NCBI RefSeq assembly: GCF_007474605.1
Contig: NZ_VHKL01000009.1
Coordinates: 124,001 to 188,000 of the forward strand
From: Rhodoligotrophos appendicifer
Lineage (GTDB): Bacteria > Pseudomonadota > Alphaproteobacteria > Rhizobiales > Im1
Direction of reading: 5' to 3'
DNA length: 64,000 nucleotides
Below the pieces are notes generated by a model that ran no database searches, had not been told where the DNA came from, and worked only from the letters and a program-made list of their open reading frames with translations. Each line of letters opens with the position of its first letter. The first letter of the stretch is position 1. Positions 47,214 to 56,656 of the stretch are shown piece after piece. The position numbers and the translations under genes were made by a program.

Positions 47214-48149
47214 TCACCTCTGTTTCGCGTCGGCGGTGCTGGCTGTCCGAGCCAGCTCAATCCTGACCTTCCTGCGCAGGCGCATCATGCGGTTAACCTC
47301 CCCGCCAAAGATGAGGACCAGCGCGCCGAGATAGACAAAAAAGAGCGCAGCGATAATTCCGGCCAAGCCGGCATAGGTGCTGGCGAACTGGCTGAAATTC
47401 GAAAGATAGGCGGAATACACCATCGCCAGGAGCAGCCAGACGACCACGGTAAAGGTGATGCCCAGCCACAGATCGCGCAAATGGCGCCAGGTCGCCGGCA
47501 AGAGAATGTGCGCGACGGTGAGACCCAGCGTGAGCAGGACGACTGCAAAAGGGTAGCGGATCATGTCGTAGACCTCAGGCCAGCGGTTGAGATCCGGGAC
47601 ATAACGGATGGCCAGCGCCTTGATGATCGGTGCCAGCACGATGAGGAATGCGACGGCGATCATCAGGAAGGCGCCGCCGATCACGAAAAGGACATTCTGC
47701 GCGAACAGACCGAAGGCGTTGCGGTGCTCGATCAGGCCATACGCACGATTCAGAGCCACCCGAACGCTGTCGACGCCGCCCGAGGCCGACCAAATCGTCA
47801 GGAGCACGCCCAGGCTCAAGACACCGCTGCGCTGCTCGGTGAGCACCGAGCGGATCTCCGGGACCAGCGGCTCGACGATCTCAGGAGGGGCTACACCCAG
47901 AAGATAATCAATCAATGCCGAGGCGAGATGGGAATCGCCGATGAACCCCGCGAGAGCCGTCAGAAAGACGAGGAACGGGAAGATGGCCAGGATCATGCGG
48001 AATGCAATGTTCCCGGCGAGGGGGATCGCTGCATCATCCCACAACCGCCAGAAGGCGGTTATGAAGACGGTCCAGAACGGCTTCAGCTGACCGTCGCGCC
48101 TCGTCGGGGCCTCGCCGAACAGATATGCGTGCTTACCCCAGTCGACCAT
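47214..48149 (-). CDS. YihY/BrkB family inner-membrane protein
   Basis: This 311-residue protein has about six transmembrane segments and the family phrases LAGNIAFRMILAIFPFLVFL, IWSASGGVDSVRVALNRAYG and YAGLAGIIAALFFVYLGALVLIFGGEVN. The family was once annotated as RNase BN; that activity is not supported. ATG 48149 is a normal start. It is convergent with ccr, and the TerB-like gene is upstream on the same strand. Confidence 0.9.
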   Translation of the reverse strand: MVDWGKHAYLFGEAPTRRDGQLKPFWTVFITAFWRLWDDAAIPLAGNIAFRMILAIFPFLVFLTALAGFIGDSHLASALIDYLLGVAPPEIVEPLVPEIRSVLTEQRSGVLSLGVLLTIWSASGGVDSVRVALNRAYGLIEHRNAFGLFAQNVLFVIGGAFLMIAVAFLIVLAPIIKALAIRYVPDLNRWPEVYDMIRYPFAVVLLTLGLTVAHILLPATWRHLRDLWLGITFTVVVWLLLAMVYSAYLSNFSQFASTYAGLAGIIAALFFVYLGALVLIFGGEVNRMMRLRRKVRIELARTASTADAKQR

Positions 48150-48211
48150 TTTGTTATGATTTCGGCTTGGTTACGGACAACATGGGATGCGCCGGGATTC
48201 TGAAGGCGGTG

Positions 48212-48988
48212 TCAAGCCCGCTCAGTCGCCGCGGCGACCGCAGCCGTTATATTGTCGACCAATGCGGGGTCCAACTTCAGGCGACTGGCCAGCATGGCCA
48301 GATAGGCTTTTTCCGAGGGATCATCGGGATCGACCGCCAGGAGGGATGCGGCATACAGCTCGGCCGCCTGTTCCGGGCTCTTGGCGCTGCGCACGACGGC
48401 ATCGATATCGAGGGGACGCCGAAGCTCGTCCATGACAAAGGCCTTCTCCTCGGTCCCCAGTTCAAGGGTGTCCAGGTGCCCATAGATACGCTGTTGCTCT
48501 TCGGCATCGATGTGGCCATCTGATTTGGCCGCCGCGATCATGGCGCGAATGACGGCCAGGCCCAGATCGGCGCGGGCGCTCTCATCGGATGGCGGCGGGA
48601 GGAAGGGTGTCCCCTCGACATCAGCAACCGCAGCCTCGATGCTCTTGGGTGGCGCCCCCCATGGCCCGGACGAGGCCGGTGCGGATTGCGCCTGTGACTG
48701 CTGCCAGTCGCGATAGGCCTTGTAAGCAATGCCTCCCAGCGCCGCCATGCCGCCATAGACCAAGGCGTTAGAGGCCAGCTTGCGGCCGCCCTTGGACCCA
48801 AGCAAGAGGCCTATGACGCCTCCGGCAGCACCTACGCCGCCTAAACCGCCCAGCTTGCCCCCGAGACCACCCAAACCCCCTCCGAGAGTACCCAGATTGC
48901 CCAATCCGCCGCCCAGCTTGTCGAGACCAGGAATAGCGCCTCCCGACTTGCCCAGAAATTGTTCCAATAGGCGCTGCGCATCAAGCAT
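48212..48988 (-). CDS. TerB/DUF533 family protein
   Basis: This 258-residue protein starts with LLEQFLGK and then a glycine-rich repeated region (LGGGLGNLGTL-type repeats, residues ~25-65). A short hydrophobic helix (ALVYGGMAALGGIAYKAY) and a C-terminal helical TerB/DUF533 domain follow (AVIRAMIAAAKSDGHIDAEEQQRI). It probably associates with membranes; the function is unknown. yihY follows on the same strand. Confidence 0.85.
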   Translation of the reverse strand: MLDAQRLLEQFLGKSGGAIPGLDKLGGGLGNLGTLGGGLGGLGGKLGGLGGVGAAGGVIGLLLGSKGGRKLASNALVYGGMAALGGIAYKAYRDWQQSQAQSAPASSGPWGAPPKSIEAAVADVEGTPFLPPPSDESARADLGLAVIRAMIAAAKSDGHIDAEEQQRIYGHLDTLELGTEEKAFVMDELRRPLDIDAVVRSAKSPEQAAELYAASLLAVDPDDPSEKAYLAMLASRLKLDPALVDNITAAVAAATERA

Positions 48989-49141
48989 CGAGTTCGCTCC
49001 ATATTCTCTGCCATGTTTGGGGGGGAATTAGGGGACTCATCAGGGTTAAAACAAGGCCCTTCGGCCGCATCCTGCGGAGGATGCAGCGCGTGCATGGGCG
49101 TCATTCACCAACGATCGTTCCTGACCGGCCCAGGTTCAGGT

Positions 49142-50047
49142 ATGAGCATCCCCATGACACCTGCCCCACCGTCGCCGAAAAAGCCAACTTGGCTGAAGCT
49201 TTCACCCGCGCTTTTCGTTTTCCTGTGGTCTACGGGTTTCGTGGGTGCGAAATTCGGCCTGCCTTATGCGCCACCCTTCACCTTCCTGTCACTGCGGTTC
49301 ATTCTGTCAGCAGCCTTGTTCGCTCTGCTGGCCGCCGTGTTCCGCCATGGGTGGCCAAGCCGCCAGCAAGCGATGCATGGGCTCCTGTCAGGCATGCTCG
49401 TTCACGGCGTCTATCTCGGGACGGTGTTCTACACGATCTCGAAGGGCATGCCGGCCGGCATCTCGGCCTTGATCGTCGGGCTGCAACCCCTTGCCACTTC
49501 TCTGCTCGCGACGTTCATCGGAGAGCGTCCCAGTTGGAAAAACTGGTTCGGGCTGGCGCTCGGCATCGCCGGCGTCGGGCTGGTGGTTTGGCCCAAGCTC
49601 GGCCTGCACGAGGAGGGCGTGACACTTGTCGGCGTCGGCCTCCTGCTGGTCGGTATCCTGTCGATTTCCATAGGATCCATCTATCAGAAGCGCTTCTTTG
49701 GCGGGCTCAGCCTGTTTTCAGGAGGCGCTTACCAGTTCCTGGGGGCACTGCTGGTTTCCCTCCTCGGCGCCCTTCTGCTCGAGAGCCCCCGCATCGACCC
49801 CACGGCCGAGTTCATCTTCGCGCTGTTCTGGATGGTCGTCATCCTCTCCATCGGAGCGATCAGCCTCTATACACTCCTCATCCGACATGGCGACGTCTCG
49901 AAGGTGGCGGGGCTGTTCTACCTCGTGCCGGCATCGACCGCCGTGCTTGCCTATTTCATGTTCGGCGAGACATTGAACAGTCTTCAGATCGTCGGGATGG
50001 GGGTGTGCATGGCAGGCGTGGCGCTCGCATCGTGGCGGCGCTCGTAA
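49142..50047 (+). CDS. DMT-superfamily (EamA) transporter
   Basis: This 301-residue protein has ten hydrophobic segments in two EamA repeats. The first repeat has the typical FLWSTGFVGAKFGLPYAPPFTFLSLRF start. EamA proteins export small metabolites; the substrate is unknown. ATG 49142 is chosen and ATG 49154 is also possible; the upstream open frame to 49013 is not membrane-like. It is divergent from the TerB-like gene; a GCATCCT/AGGATGC hairpin at 49067-49084 lies in the gap. Confidence 0.88.
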   Translation: MSIPMTPAPPSPKKPTWLKLSPALFVFLWSTGFVGAKFGLPYAPPFTFLSLRFILSAALFALLAAVFRHGWPSRQQAMHGLLSGMLVHGVYLGTVFYTISKGMPAGISALIVGLQPLATSLLATFIGERPSWKNWFGLALGIAGVGLVVWPKLGLHEEGVTLVGVGLLLVGILSISIGSIYQKRFFGGLSLFSGGAYQFLGALLVSLLGALLLESPRIDPTAEFIFALFWMVVILSIGAISLYTLLIRHGDVSKVAGLFYLVPASTAVLAYFMFGETLNSLQIVGMGVCMAGVALASWRRS

Positions 50048-50130
50048 GCGATCACAAAGGCGCCGCAGGGACGCCTCTCAGGCGACACGGAATTTCCAGA
50101 ACCTCACAGAGGGAGATTCGAGGTTGAAGC

Positions 50131-51336
50131 ATGTGGAATCCAGTGTCCGTCGCTGTCCTGGCGCTCGTCACGGTTCTGGCGCCATTGATGGCGCAGGCTG
50201 AGGGCGGCGGGTTCTGGGATACGCAAAGAACCGGTGCGAACAGCTTCAACAGGTCGCCCAGCTTGCAGCCCTTTGGGGAAGCGCGGAGGCTTGGTCTCGG
50301 GTTCATGAGGCTGACGTTCACCAAGTGGGCGTCAGCAAAGCGAGATTTCCTGATCGGGGATGTGAGCGACTATCGTGGCCTTGTTCAAGAGGACTTGAAA
50401 ATCTTGCGGGGCGTCCTCGATGGCGCGGCGAAGCAGGGTATCGGGATCATTCTCACGCCTTTGAGCCTTCCCGGGAGCCGCTGGCGGCAGTTTAACGGCG
50501 CCAAGAACGATCTGCGACTCTGGCAAGACAAGACATGGTGGAATCAAGCCGCTTCCTTCTGGAAGGATTTGGCCTTCGAACTGAATGGACACCCCGCCGT
50601 CGTGGGGTTCAACATCCTCAACGAGCCAGCGCCAGATTTGGCGTCTGGGCTCGCAGAAGAAGCCGGGGCCGAAGACAGGGACACGTGGTGCAGGAACGCC
50701 ACTGGGACCGCGTCCGACCTCGATGCGTTCTATCGGAAAGTGGTCGCCTCGATCCGCTCGGCGGATGCATCCACGCCCATCATCCTCGATGCCGGTTTCT
50801 ATACTCAGCCCATGGCGATCCGGTGCCTGAAGCCGATCGATGATGGCTCGGTGCTCTACTCCGTCCATCTCTACGAGCCGTATGAGTTCACCAGCCATTT
50901 CAACAAGGGGAAATTTCAATACCCAGGAGACGTAACCTACGGAGAAAAAACAGAGTTTTGGGACAGAGAACGGCTGCAAATCCATCTGGCGCCGCTGCTC
51001 GAATGGGCGACCCAATGGAAGGTTCCGACCGATCGCCTCATGATCGGGGAGTTCGGCTGTTATCGGCGCAACAGGGGCTGTGCCACCTATCTGTCGGATA
51101 CCATCACCCTTCTCAACGAGAAGGGCCTGCATTGGGCATTCTACGGGTTTCGCGAGGATGAGTGGGATGGCTACGACTATGAAGTCGGCTCAGGTCCCTT
51201 GCCAGACACCTACTGGGACGCCGTGGATCGGGGCGAAACACCCACGCGACCTCGGCCAGGCAGTCCCATGAGCGATGTCATCCGGGCAGGCCTCGCTCCG
51301 CCTCCGGCGGCTCGGTCCGTACGATCAGGACAGTAG
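50131..51336 (+). CDS. Secreted GH5-type glycoside hydrolase
   Basis: This 401-residue protein has a Sec signal peptide (SVAVLALVTVLAPLMAQA) and a GH5-like barrel. The acid/base glutamate is in GFNILNEPAPD and the nucleophile in RLMIGEFGCYRR. HLYEPYEFT matches the strand-7 histidine region. The likely substrate is a beta-1,4-glucan or related polysaccharide, but the fold alone does not decide it. Its last 12 bases overlap the convergent GTPase gene. Confidence 0.85.
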   Translation: MWNPVSVAVLALVTVLAPLMAQAEGGGFWDTQRTGANSFNRSPSLQPFGEARRLGLGFMRLTFTKWASAKRDFLIGDVSDYRGLVQEDLKILRGVLDGAAKQGIGIILTPLSLPGSRWRQFNGAKNDLRLWQDKTWWNQAASFWKDLAFELNGHPAVVGFNILNEPAPDLASGLAEEAGAEDRDTWCRNATGTASDLDAFYRKVVASIRSADASTPIILDAGFYTQPMAIRCLKPIDDGSVLYSVHLYEPYEFTSHFNKGKFQYPGDVTYGEKTEFWDRERLQIHLAPLLEWATQWKVPTDRLMIGEFGCYRRNRGCATYLSDTITLLNEKGLHWAFYGFREDEWDGYDYEVGSGPLPDTYWDAVDRGETPTRPRPGSPMSDVIRAGLAPPPAARSVRSGQ

Positions 51337-52428
51337 GCCGCCGGGCCGGTGGAGAGACAGCGTTTCATCGGCGAAAGAGGCGCCCCCGCCCGTCAGAGGA
51401 TCGGTGAAGGCCGAGAGAAGGCTCTCCACCTTCTCGCGCGACACATTGCGCGTGATGAAGACCAGGCGGGTCCGGTGGTCGTCGTCAGGCCAAGCCTCCA
51501 ATCGCACCGGGGGATGAAACAGGTTCTGCACCGCGTGAACGACAAGGGGGTGGTCGGGCTCCTCGGCGAGCTTGACGATCCCCTTCATGCGCAGGAGATC
51601 ACGGCCATACTGGGCGTTCAGCAGCTCCAGGAACAGACTGAATGACGTCCCGCCGATCGGCGCCTCCGTGGTGAGGCAGTAGGCGCGGATGCTCTCATCA
51701 TGACGATTCACATCGTGGTGGTGGTGGTGATCGTGCGGTGCGGCGTAGGCTTCGGCCGAGAGCCACTTCACCACATCCGCCTGCTTCGTCGTGGGATCGT
51801 ACAGGCCGGCATTGAAGAGCTGCGGAGGTCGCGCCTCACCACGAGCCGCATCCAGGACCGGCGCCGTCGGGTTCAGCGTCGCCAAACGCTGCTTCAGCTC
51901 CAGAACGGCTGCCGCGTCGGCCAAGTCCGTTTTGGCCAAGACCAGACGATCCGCGACGGCCACCTGTTTCACCGCCTCAAAATGTGCGTCCAGAGTCGCC
52001 GCAGCGTTGACCGCATCGAGGACAGTTATCACGCCGTCCAGGCGGAGGTGCCGCAACAGACGCTGGTCCGCCATCAGGACATGAATCACCGGAGCGGGGT
52101 CGGCCAGACCCGTGGTTTCGATGACGATGCGGTCGAAGCGCATGATCTCGCCTGCATCGCGCTTCTCAAGCAGGCGGACCAGTGCATCGACCAAGTCCCC
52201 ACGGATGGTGCAGCACAGGCAGCCGCTCGACATCTCAATGAAGAAGTCGGTCGCCGTCTCCACCAAAAGGTGGTCGATCCCCACCTCGCCGAACTCATTG
52301 ATGATGACGGCCGTACCCGCCATCGCCGGGTCTGCCAGCAAGGCGTTCAGGAGGGTCGTCTTGCCGGCGCCGAGAAACCCTGTCAGCACCGAAACAGGGA
52401 TCACATCGGCATTGGACTCATTCGTCAC
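51325..52428 (-). CDS. COG0523 (CobW/ZigA-like) GTPase, putative metallochaperone
   Basis: This 367-residue G3E GTPase has Walker A TGFLGAGKTT (residues 16-25), the metal-binding CxCC as SGCLCCT (C70, C72, C73), VIETTGLADP and KTD for guanine. A histidine-rich loop (HDHHHHHDVNRH, about 229-240) and a CobW C-terminal domain follow. It is expected to move zinc or another metal in the cytosol. GTG 52428 is the start, and it overlaps the preceding carboxypeptidase gene by 11 bases, suggesting an operon. No Zur box was recognised. Confidence 0.88.
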   Translation of the reverse strand: MTNESNADVIPVSVLTGFLGAGKTTLLNALLADPAMAGTAVIINEFGEVGIDHLLVETATDFFIEMSSGCLCCTIRGDLVDALVRLLEKRDAGEIMRFDRIVIETTGLADPAPVIHVLMADQRLLRHLRLDGVITVLDAVNAAATLDAHFEAVKQVAVADRLVLAKTDLADAAAVLELKQRLATLNPTAPVLDAARGEARPPQLFNAGLYDPTTKQADVVKWLSAEAYAAPHDHHHHHDVNRHDESIRAYCLTTEAPIGGTSFSLFLELLNAQYGRDLLRMKGIVKLAEEPDHPLVVHAVQNLFHPPVRLEAWPDDDHRTRLVFITRNVSREKVESLLSAFTDPLTGGGASFADETLSLHRPGGLLS

Positions 52429-53761
52429 TGTCGCTCACGCCTTTCGGCGGGCCACTGCCAGCCGCCTCAACCTTGGCACCGCTGATGCGCTTCTGGGCAG
52501 CTTCCTCGCGGCTCTCCTGAGCCAGCACCGTAAGAGTGGCCGGCGGCATCAATTGGCAGATGGCCCCGTTGGATCGAAGATAATTGCATAAGGAGCTGCT
52601 CTGCGCCTCATTCAGATCGTCGACCATGATCAAGTAGTCGCCCTTATAGGGCACACGCACCACTGCGCCGTGGCCGCCATAGAACACATAGCGCGTCGCC
52701 AGGAGCCACTGGTCGAGCATCTTGCCCGCTTCCGCCGCCGAATCGAAGCGGCCGAAGGCCACCGCCCAACTGCTCAATTGGTCAGGATCAAGGACCTCGA
52801 CAGACGGTTTCCAGCTGCACACCAATGGCGTCAGATCGGTGGTCGTCCCCGTTGCAGACAGGACGCTTGGATTCATCTGGTAGAGCGTCTTGTCGCTGAC
52901 CGGAGCTGCGAAGCCTTTTTCGAGCAAGGATTCCGCGATCACGGTCCGTCCGCCTCCACTTTTGGCGCCGAGGACAACGGCCACCAGGCGTCTTCCATCG
53001 CGCGTGGCGCTGGCGATCAAGTTGTAGCCCGAGCTGCAGACATAGCCGGTCTTCATGCCATCGGCTGATTTCATCTGCCGCAACAGCCCATTCCTATTGC
53101 TGTAGCGCTGGCTGCCGATCTGGACGAAGGGCTCCTTGAAATAATGCTGATAGTCGGGAAATTCGCGAATGATGGCGCTGGTGAGGATGCCCAGGTCGTG
53201 GGCCGTGGTGACCTGGCGAATATCCGGCAGACCATGCGGATTGGCGTAATAGGTGCCGCCCATCCCGAGACGACGCGCAGTTTCATTCATCACATGAACG
53301 AATTTCGGGACCGAGCCGCTGACATTCTCGGCAATCGCGACGGCCAAATCATTGGCTGAGCGAACCAGCAGGGCTTCGAGCGCCAAATCGAGCTTAATGG
53401 TCGAGCCGGGCCGCATCCCGATTTTACTGGGGGGTTGTGCTGCAGCCTGGCTCGAATAGGTGATCTCCGAGTCAAGGGCGATCCGCCCCGACTTTATTGC
53501 GTGAAAAGCCACATAGGCGGTCATCAACTTCGTCAGAGACGCCGGATGCCAGGGCTCGTTTTCGCCTTCGCCAGCGATGATCCTCCCCGTCATCGCCTCA
53601 AATACGAGTGTCGGACCCGCAAACGCGCCTGATGCCTGCCCGATCAGAACAGCAAGGGCTAATACCAGGCCAGCTAAGCGTTGAAGTCGCAAAAGGCCCT
53701 CTCTAGGCTCAAAATCTCGCAGATGGACATGTCGGTCGCGCCGTGGAAGGCTCTTCACCAT
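52418..53761 (-). CDS. D-alanyl-D-alanine carboxypeptidase with SPOR-like C-terminus
   Basis: This 447-residue penicillin-binding protein trims peptidoglycan pentapeptides. After a signal/anchor segment (residues ~27-48) come SLTK (S75 nucleophile, K78), SAN (135-137) and KTG (237-239). The C-terminal part (SWAVAFGRFDSAAEAGKML... to VDDLNEAQSSSLCNYL) resembles a SPOR peptidoglycan-binding domain. ATG 53761 gives a sensible N-terminus; the frame is open to 53860. It overlaps the GTPase gene downstream. Confidence 0.92.
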   Translation of the reverse strand: MVKSLPRRDRHVHLRDFEPREGLLRLQRLAGLVLALAVLIGQASGAFAGPTLVFEAMTGRIIAGEGENEPWHPASLTKLMTAYVAFHAIKSGRIALDSEITYSSQAAAQPPSKIGMRPGSTIKLDLALEALLVRSANDLAVAIAENVSGSVPKFVHVMNETARRLGMGGTYYANPHGLPDIRQVTTAHDLGILTSAIIREFPDYQHYFKEPFVQIGSQRYSNRNGLLRQMKSADGMKTGYVCSSGYNLIASATRDGRRLVAVVLGAKSGGGRTVIAESLLEKGFAAPVSDKTLYQMNPSVLSATGTTTDLTPLVCSWKPSVEVLDPDQLSSWAVAFGRFDSAAEAGKMLDQWLLATRYVFYGGHGAVVRVPYKGDYLIMVDDLNEAQSSSLCNYLRSNGAICQLMPPATLTVLAQESREEAAQKRISGAKVEAAGSGPPKGVSDSDE

Positions 53762-53907
53762 CTCACACCCGTGGTGAACAGCATTGTGATACGCATGCGT
53801 TGATGTCACGTGAACAGGACACGAAACTCGGACCGAGTGAGTAACACTCTGGCTGGTCACTGATCAATCCCAAGACCCGCATTCACTGTGACAGGCACCA
53901 AGGCTGC

Positions 53908-55017
53908 TCAACGGAACCTCCCAGGATCCAGCCGGGCGATCACGGTTTCCTGATCGAAATCGTCCGGCGGAGTTCCGTCTATGAGACCGGCACCCAACCG
54001 GGACACCGCCGGCGACGTCTGGATACCATAGCCGCCTTGACCGGCGACCCAAAAGAAATCCTCGGCCGCAGGGTCGAAGCCCACGACGAGGGTCCGGTCC
54101 GGTGCAAAGGTCCGCAGGCCGGCCCAGCTCCGCAGGATGCGGGTCACGGGCATGGTGACGGCCTGCTCAAAGCGGTCGAGACCTTCGGCCAGCACCATGT
54201 CATCGGGATAGGCATCGTGGGGCTCCACCGGGTGCTCTTCCGCCGGGGAAACATAGAGCTGACCTGCCTCAGGCTTGCAGTACCAGAGTTCCCGGGCCGG
54301 GCCGAAGAGAGGCCATTTCGAAATGTCGTAGCCGTCCGGGGCGGGCAGAACCGCCATGCTGCGGCGATAGGGCGTCAGACCAACAGGCTTGAGGCCGGCC
54401 ATCTGCGCAACCCTGTCGGCCCAGGCTCCTGCGGCGTTGACGAGTATCTTGGCGGAAACCGTTCCGGCCGGAGTCGTGATCTCCCAGCGCCCGGCGTCGC
54501 GCTTCAGCCCACTCACCCGAGCATTGGTCAGGAGGGTCCCGCCCCGCTTTCGGAAGAGCCGCAGCCAGCCCTGGTGGAGCGCGTTCACATCAATGTCGCT
54601 GGCTTCCTCCCGGGCGGCACGCTTGACCTTTTCCGGTCGAAGGATCGGAACCATGGCGAGGGCTTCGGACGGGGAAATCTCTGTCAGAACCGAACTGCCC
54701 ACGACGTGTTCTGCGAACAGTTCCTCGTCCGTGCCGTCCGACAGCATCAGCTCCCCGCGCGGAGATAGAAGCGGCGTCTCGGTCACTTCCGCAGGGGGAT
54801 TGCGATAGAACGCCTCGGCAGCCGCCGTCAGCTTCTTGATCGTCTGGTTCCCATAATGCTTGATGAAAATGGCTGCGGAGCGTCCGGTGCTGTGGTAGCC
54901 GGGCTGATCCTCTGCCTCGATCACAAGGGTGTTGCGCTTTCTGGAGAGCTCGGCAGCAATGCCAACACCCGCGATCCCTGCTCCGATGACCGCGACGTCT
55001 ACCGTGTAATCAGCCAT
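53908..55017 (-). CDS. FAD-dependent oxidoreductase (DAO family)
   Basis: This 369-residue protein has the FAD motif VAVIGAGIAGVGIAAEL at the N-terminus and the DAO family phrase YHSTGRSAAIF. Near the C-terminus is GFDPAAEDFFWVAGQGGYGIQTSP. It probably oxidises an amino or hydroxy acid; the substrate cannot be read from the sequence. ATG 55017 starts the Rossmann fold; the frame is open upstream to 55221 without similarity. It is divergent from the ureohydrolase gene. Confidence 0.88.
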   Translation of the reverse strand: MADYTVDVAVIGAGIAGVGIAAELSRKRNTLVIEAEDQPGYHSTGRSAAIFIKHYGNQTIKKLTAAAEAFYRNPPAEVTETPLLSPRGELMLSDGTDEELFAEHVVGSSVLTEISPSEALAMVPILRPEKVKRAAREEASDIDVNALHQGWLRLFRKRGGTLLTNARVSGLKRDAGRWEITTPAGTVSAKILVNAAGAWADRVAQMAGLKPVGLTPYRRSMAVLPAPDGYDISKWPLFGPARELWYCKPEAGQLYVSPAEEHPVEPHDAYPDDMVLAEGLDRFEQAVTMPVTRILRSWAGLRTFAPDRTLVVGFDPAAEDFFWVAGQGGYGIQTSPAVSRLGAGLIDGTPPDDFDQETVIARLDPGRFR

Positions 55018-55137
55018 GGTGAACTTAATGCCCCTTCTCACATGCGATTCAGGCGAACCACCCTTGCCATCAGAGACATCAGGCGCTTTGTCTGTCCAGA
55101 GCCAGCAACAAGACGAGATTCGGAAAGGCGCGTCCAG

Positions 55138-56094
55138 ATGACCAAAACTTTGCACCAGCCTCTCGGGGGCAACGATATGCCGAGGTTCGGCGGCATTGCG
55201 ACGATGATGCGGCTGCCCCATCTCGAGAGCGCTGCCGGTCTCGATGCCTGCTTCGTGGGGATCCCGATGGACATCGGAACCAGCAACCGGTCCGGCACGC
55301 GATTCGGCCCTCGCCAGATCCGCACGGAGTCGGTGATGCTGAGGCCCTACAACATGGCGACCCGGGCAGCACCCTTCGACTCGCTGTCGATCGCGGACAT
55401 CGGTGACGTCCCGACCAATCCTTTCGACCTGAAGGATTCCGTGCGGATCATCGAGGCCTTCTTCTCAGAGAAGATCCTCGCTCATGACGTCCTACCTCTG
55501 ACGTTGGGGGGAGACCACACGCTGGTGCTGCCGATCCTGCGGGCGATGGCGAAGAAACACGGGCCGGTCGGCCTCATCCACGTGGATGCGCATGCGGACA
55601 TCAACGATACCATGTTCGGCGAGAAGATCGCCCATGGGACGCCGTTCCGACGCGCCGTGGAAGATGGTGCCATCGATCCCAAGAGAGCGGTCCAGATCGG
55701 ACTGCGAGGAACGGGATATGCGGCGGACGACTTCGACTGGCCGAGGGACCAGGGCTTCCGCGTGGTGCCGGTCGAGGAGTGCTGGCACAAATCGCTGACA
55801 CCGCTGATGGAAGAGGTGCGGACACTGATGGGTGACGGCCCCGTCTATCTCAGCTTCGACATCGACAGCCTGGATCCAGCCTATGCGCCGGGGACCGGCA
55901 CTCCTGAGATCGGGGGCCTGACCGTGCCGCAGGGGATCGAGATCATCCGCGGATGCCGTGGTCTCGATCTCGTGGGCTGCGATCTCGTCGAGGTCTCCCC
56001 CCCTTATGACACCTCAGGCAATACTGCCATCACGGCGGCGAACCTTTTGTTCGAGATGCTGTGCGTGCTCCCCGGGGTGATTTACCGCGTGTGA
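55138..56094 (+). CDS. speB: Agmatinase-type ureohydrolase
   Basis: This 318-residue arginase-fold manganese enzyme has the metal motifs GGDHTL, HVDAHADIND and SFDIDSLDPAYAPG. It matches agmatinase and guanidinobutyrase-like relatives, which cannot be told apart here, so the symbol is provisional. ATG 55138 is preceded by AAAGG. The last 13 bases overlap the convergent chaC gene. The divergent FAD oxidoreductase may belong to the same amine or guanidino-acid catabolism, by position only. Confidence 0.85.
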   Translation: MTKTLHQPLGGNDMPRFGGIATMMRLPHLESAAGLDACFVGIPMDIGTSNRSGTRFGPRQIRTESVMLRPYNMATRAAPFDSLSIADIGDVPTNPFDLKDSVRIIEAFFSEKILAHDVLPLTLGGDHTLVLPILRAMAKKHGPVGLIHVDAHADINDTMFGEKIAHGTPFRRAVEDGAIDPKRAVQIGLRGTGYAADDFDWPRDQGFRVVPVEECWHKSLTPLMEEVRTLMGDGPVYLSFDIDSLDPAYAPGTGTPEIGGLTVPQGIEIIRGCRGLDLVGCDLVEVSPPYDTSGNTAITAANLLFEMLCVLPGVIYRV

Positions 56095-56624
56095 GAGAGG
56101 AGCGCCTCACGATCGAGCTTGGCGTAGATGGCCTCGAGCTCGGAATCATGGATTCCGAGCTCTCGAAGATGCTCCACGGTCGAGCGAACATAGTCGGGGC
56201 AGCTGCCAGACACTCCCCTCCCCTGGAGGATGAAGGACATCTGCTGGTCAAGGCCGAGCTTGCCGGAATATTGGGGATGCTTGCGATCGATCAGATAAAC
56301 CAGCGCCTCCATGGGCGATTCGCCGCCGAGAAGAATTGGCCGAACCGCTTCCCTATAGACCATCGTCACCTGCTCGCGCTCCCGGAGATAAGCAATGGTG
56401 GCCTCCCAGTTCGCCTCCGAGACGCGAAAGGCTACGCCCTTACAGGACCCACCTGTGTCGAGGCCTAGAACCAGTCCGGGATGTTCGGGCGTTCCCCGGT
56501 GGACGTGGGAATAGACGCAAAGGGACCGGTGAGCGCCGCGCAGTAGCGCGAGCCGGCGCTCAAGGTACTCGAAACCCGGCCGCCACATGAGCGAGCCATA
56601 GCCAAAGATCCAGAACTCCTGCAT
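56082..56624 (-). CDS. chaC: ChaC-type gamma-glutamylcyclotransferase
   Basis: This 180-residue protein has the family start FWIFGYGSLMWRPGF and CVYSHVHRGTPEHPGLVLGLD, with catalytic glutamate probably in YLREREQVTMVY. ChaC degrades glutathione to 5-oxoproline and Cys-Gly. ATG 56624 matches the family start; longer frames upstream do not. It is divergent from DUF2125 and overlaps speB at the 3' end. Confidence 0.88.
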   Translation of the reverse strand: MQEFWIFGYGSLMWRPGFEYLERRLALLRGAHRSLCVYSHVHRGTPEHPGLVLGLDTGGSCKGVAFRVSEANWEATIAYLREREQVTMVYREAVRPILLGGESPMEALVYLIDRKHPQYSGKLGLDQQMSFILQGRGVSGSCPDYVRSTVEHLRELGIHDSELEAIYAKLDREALLSHTR

Positions 56625-56656
56625 GATCCCCGCAGTTTTCGTAACACGTAATTGAA

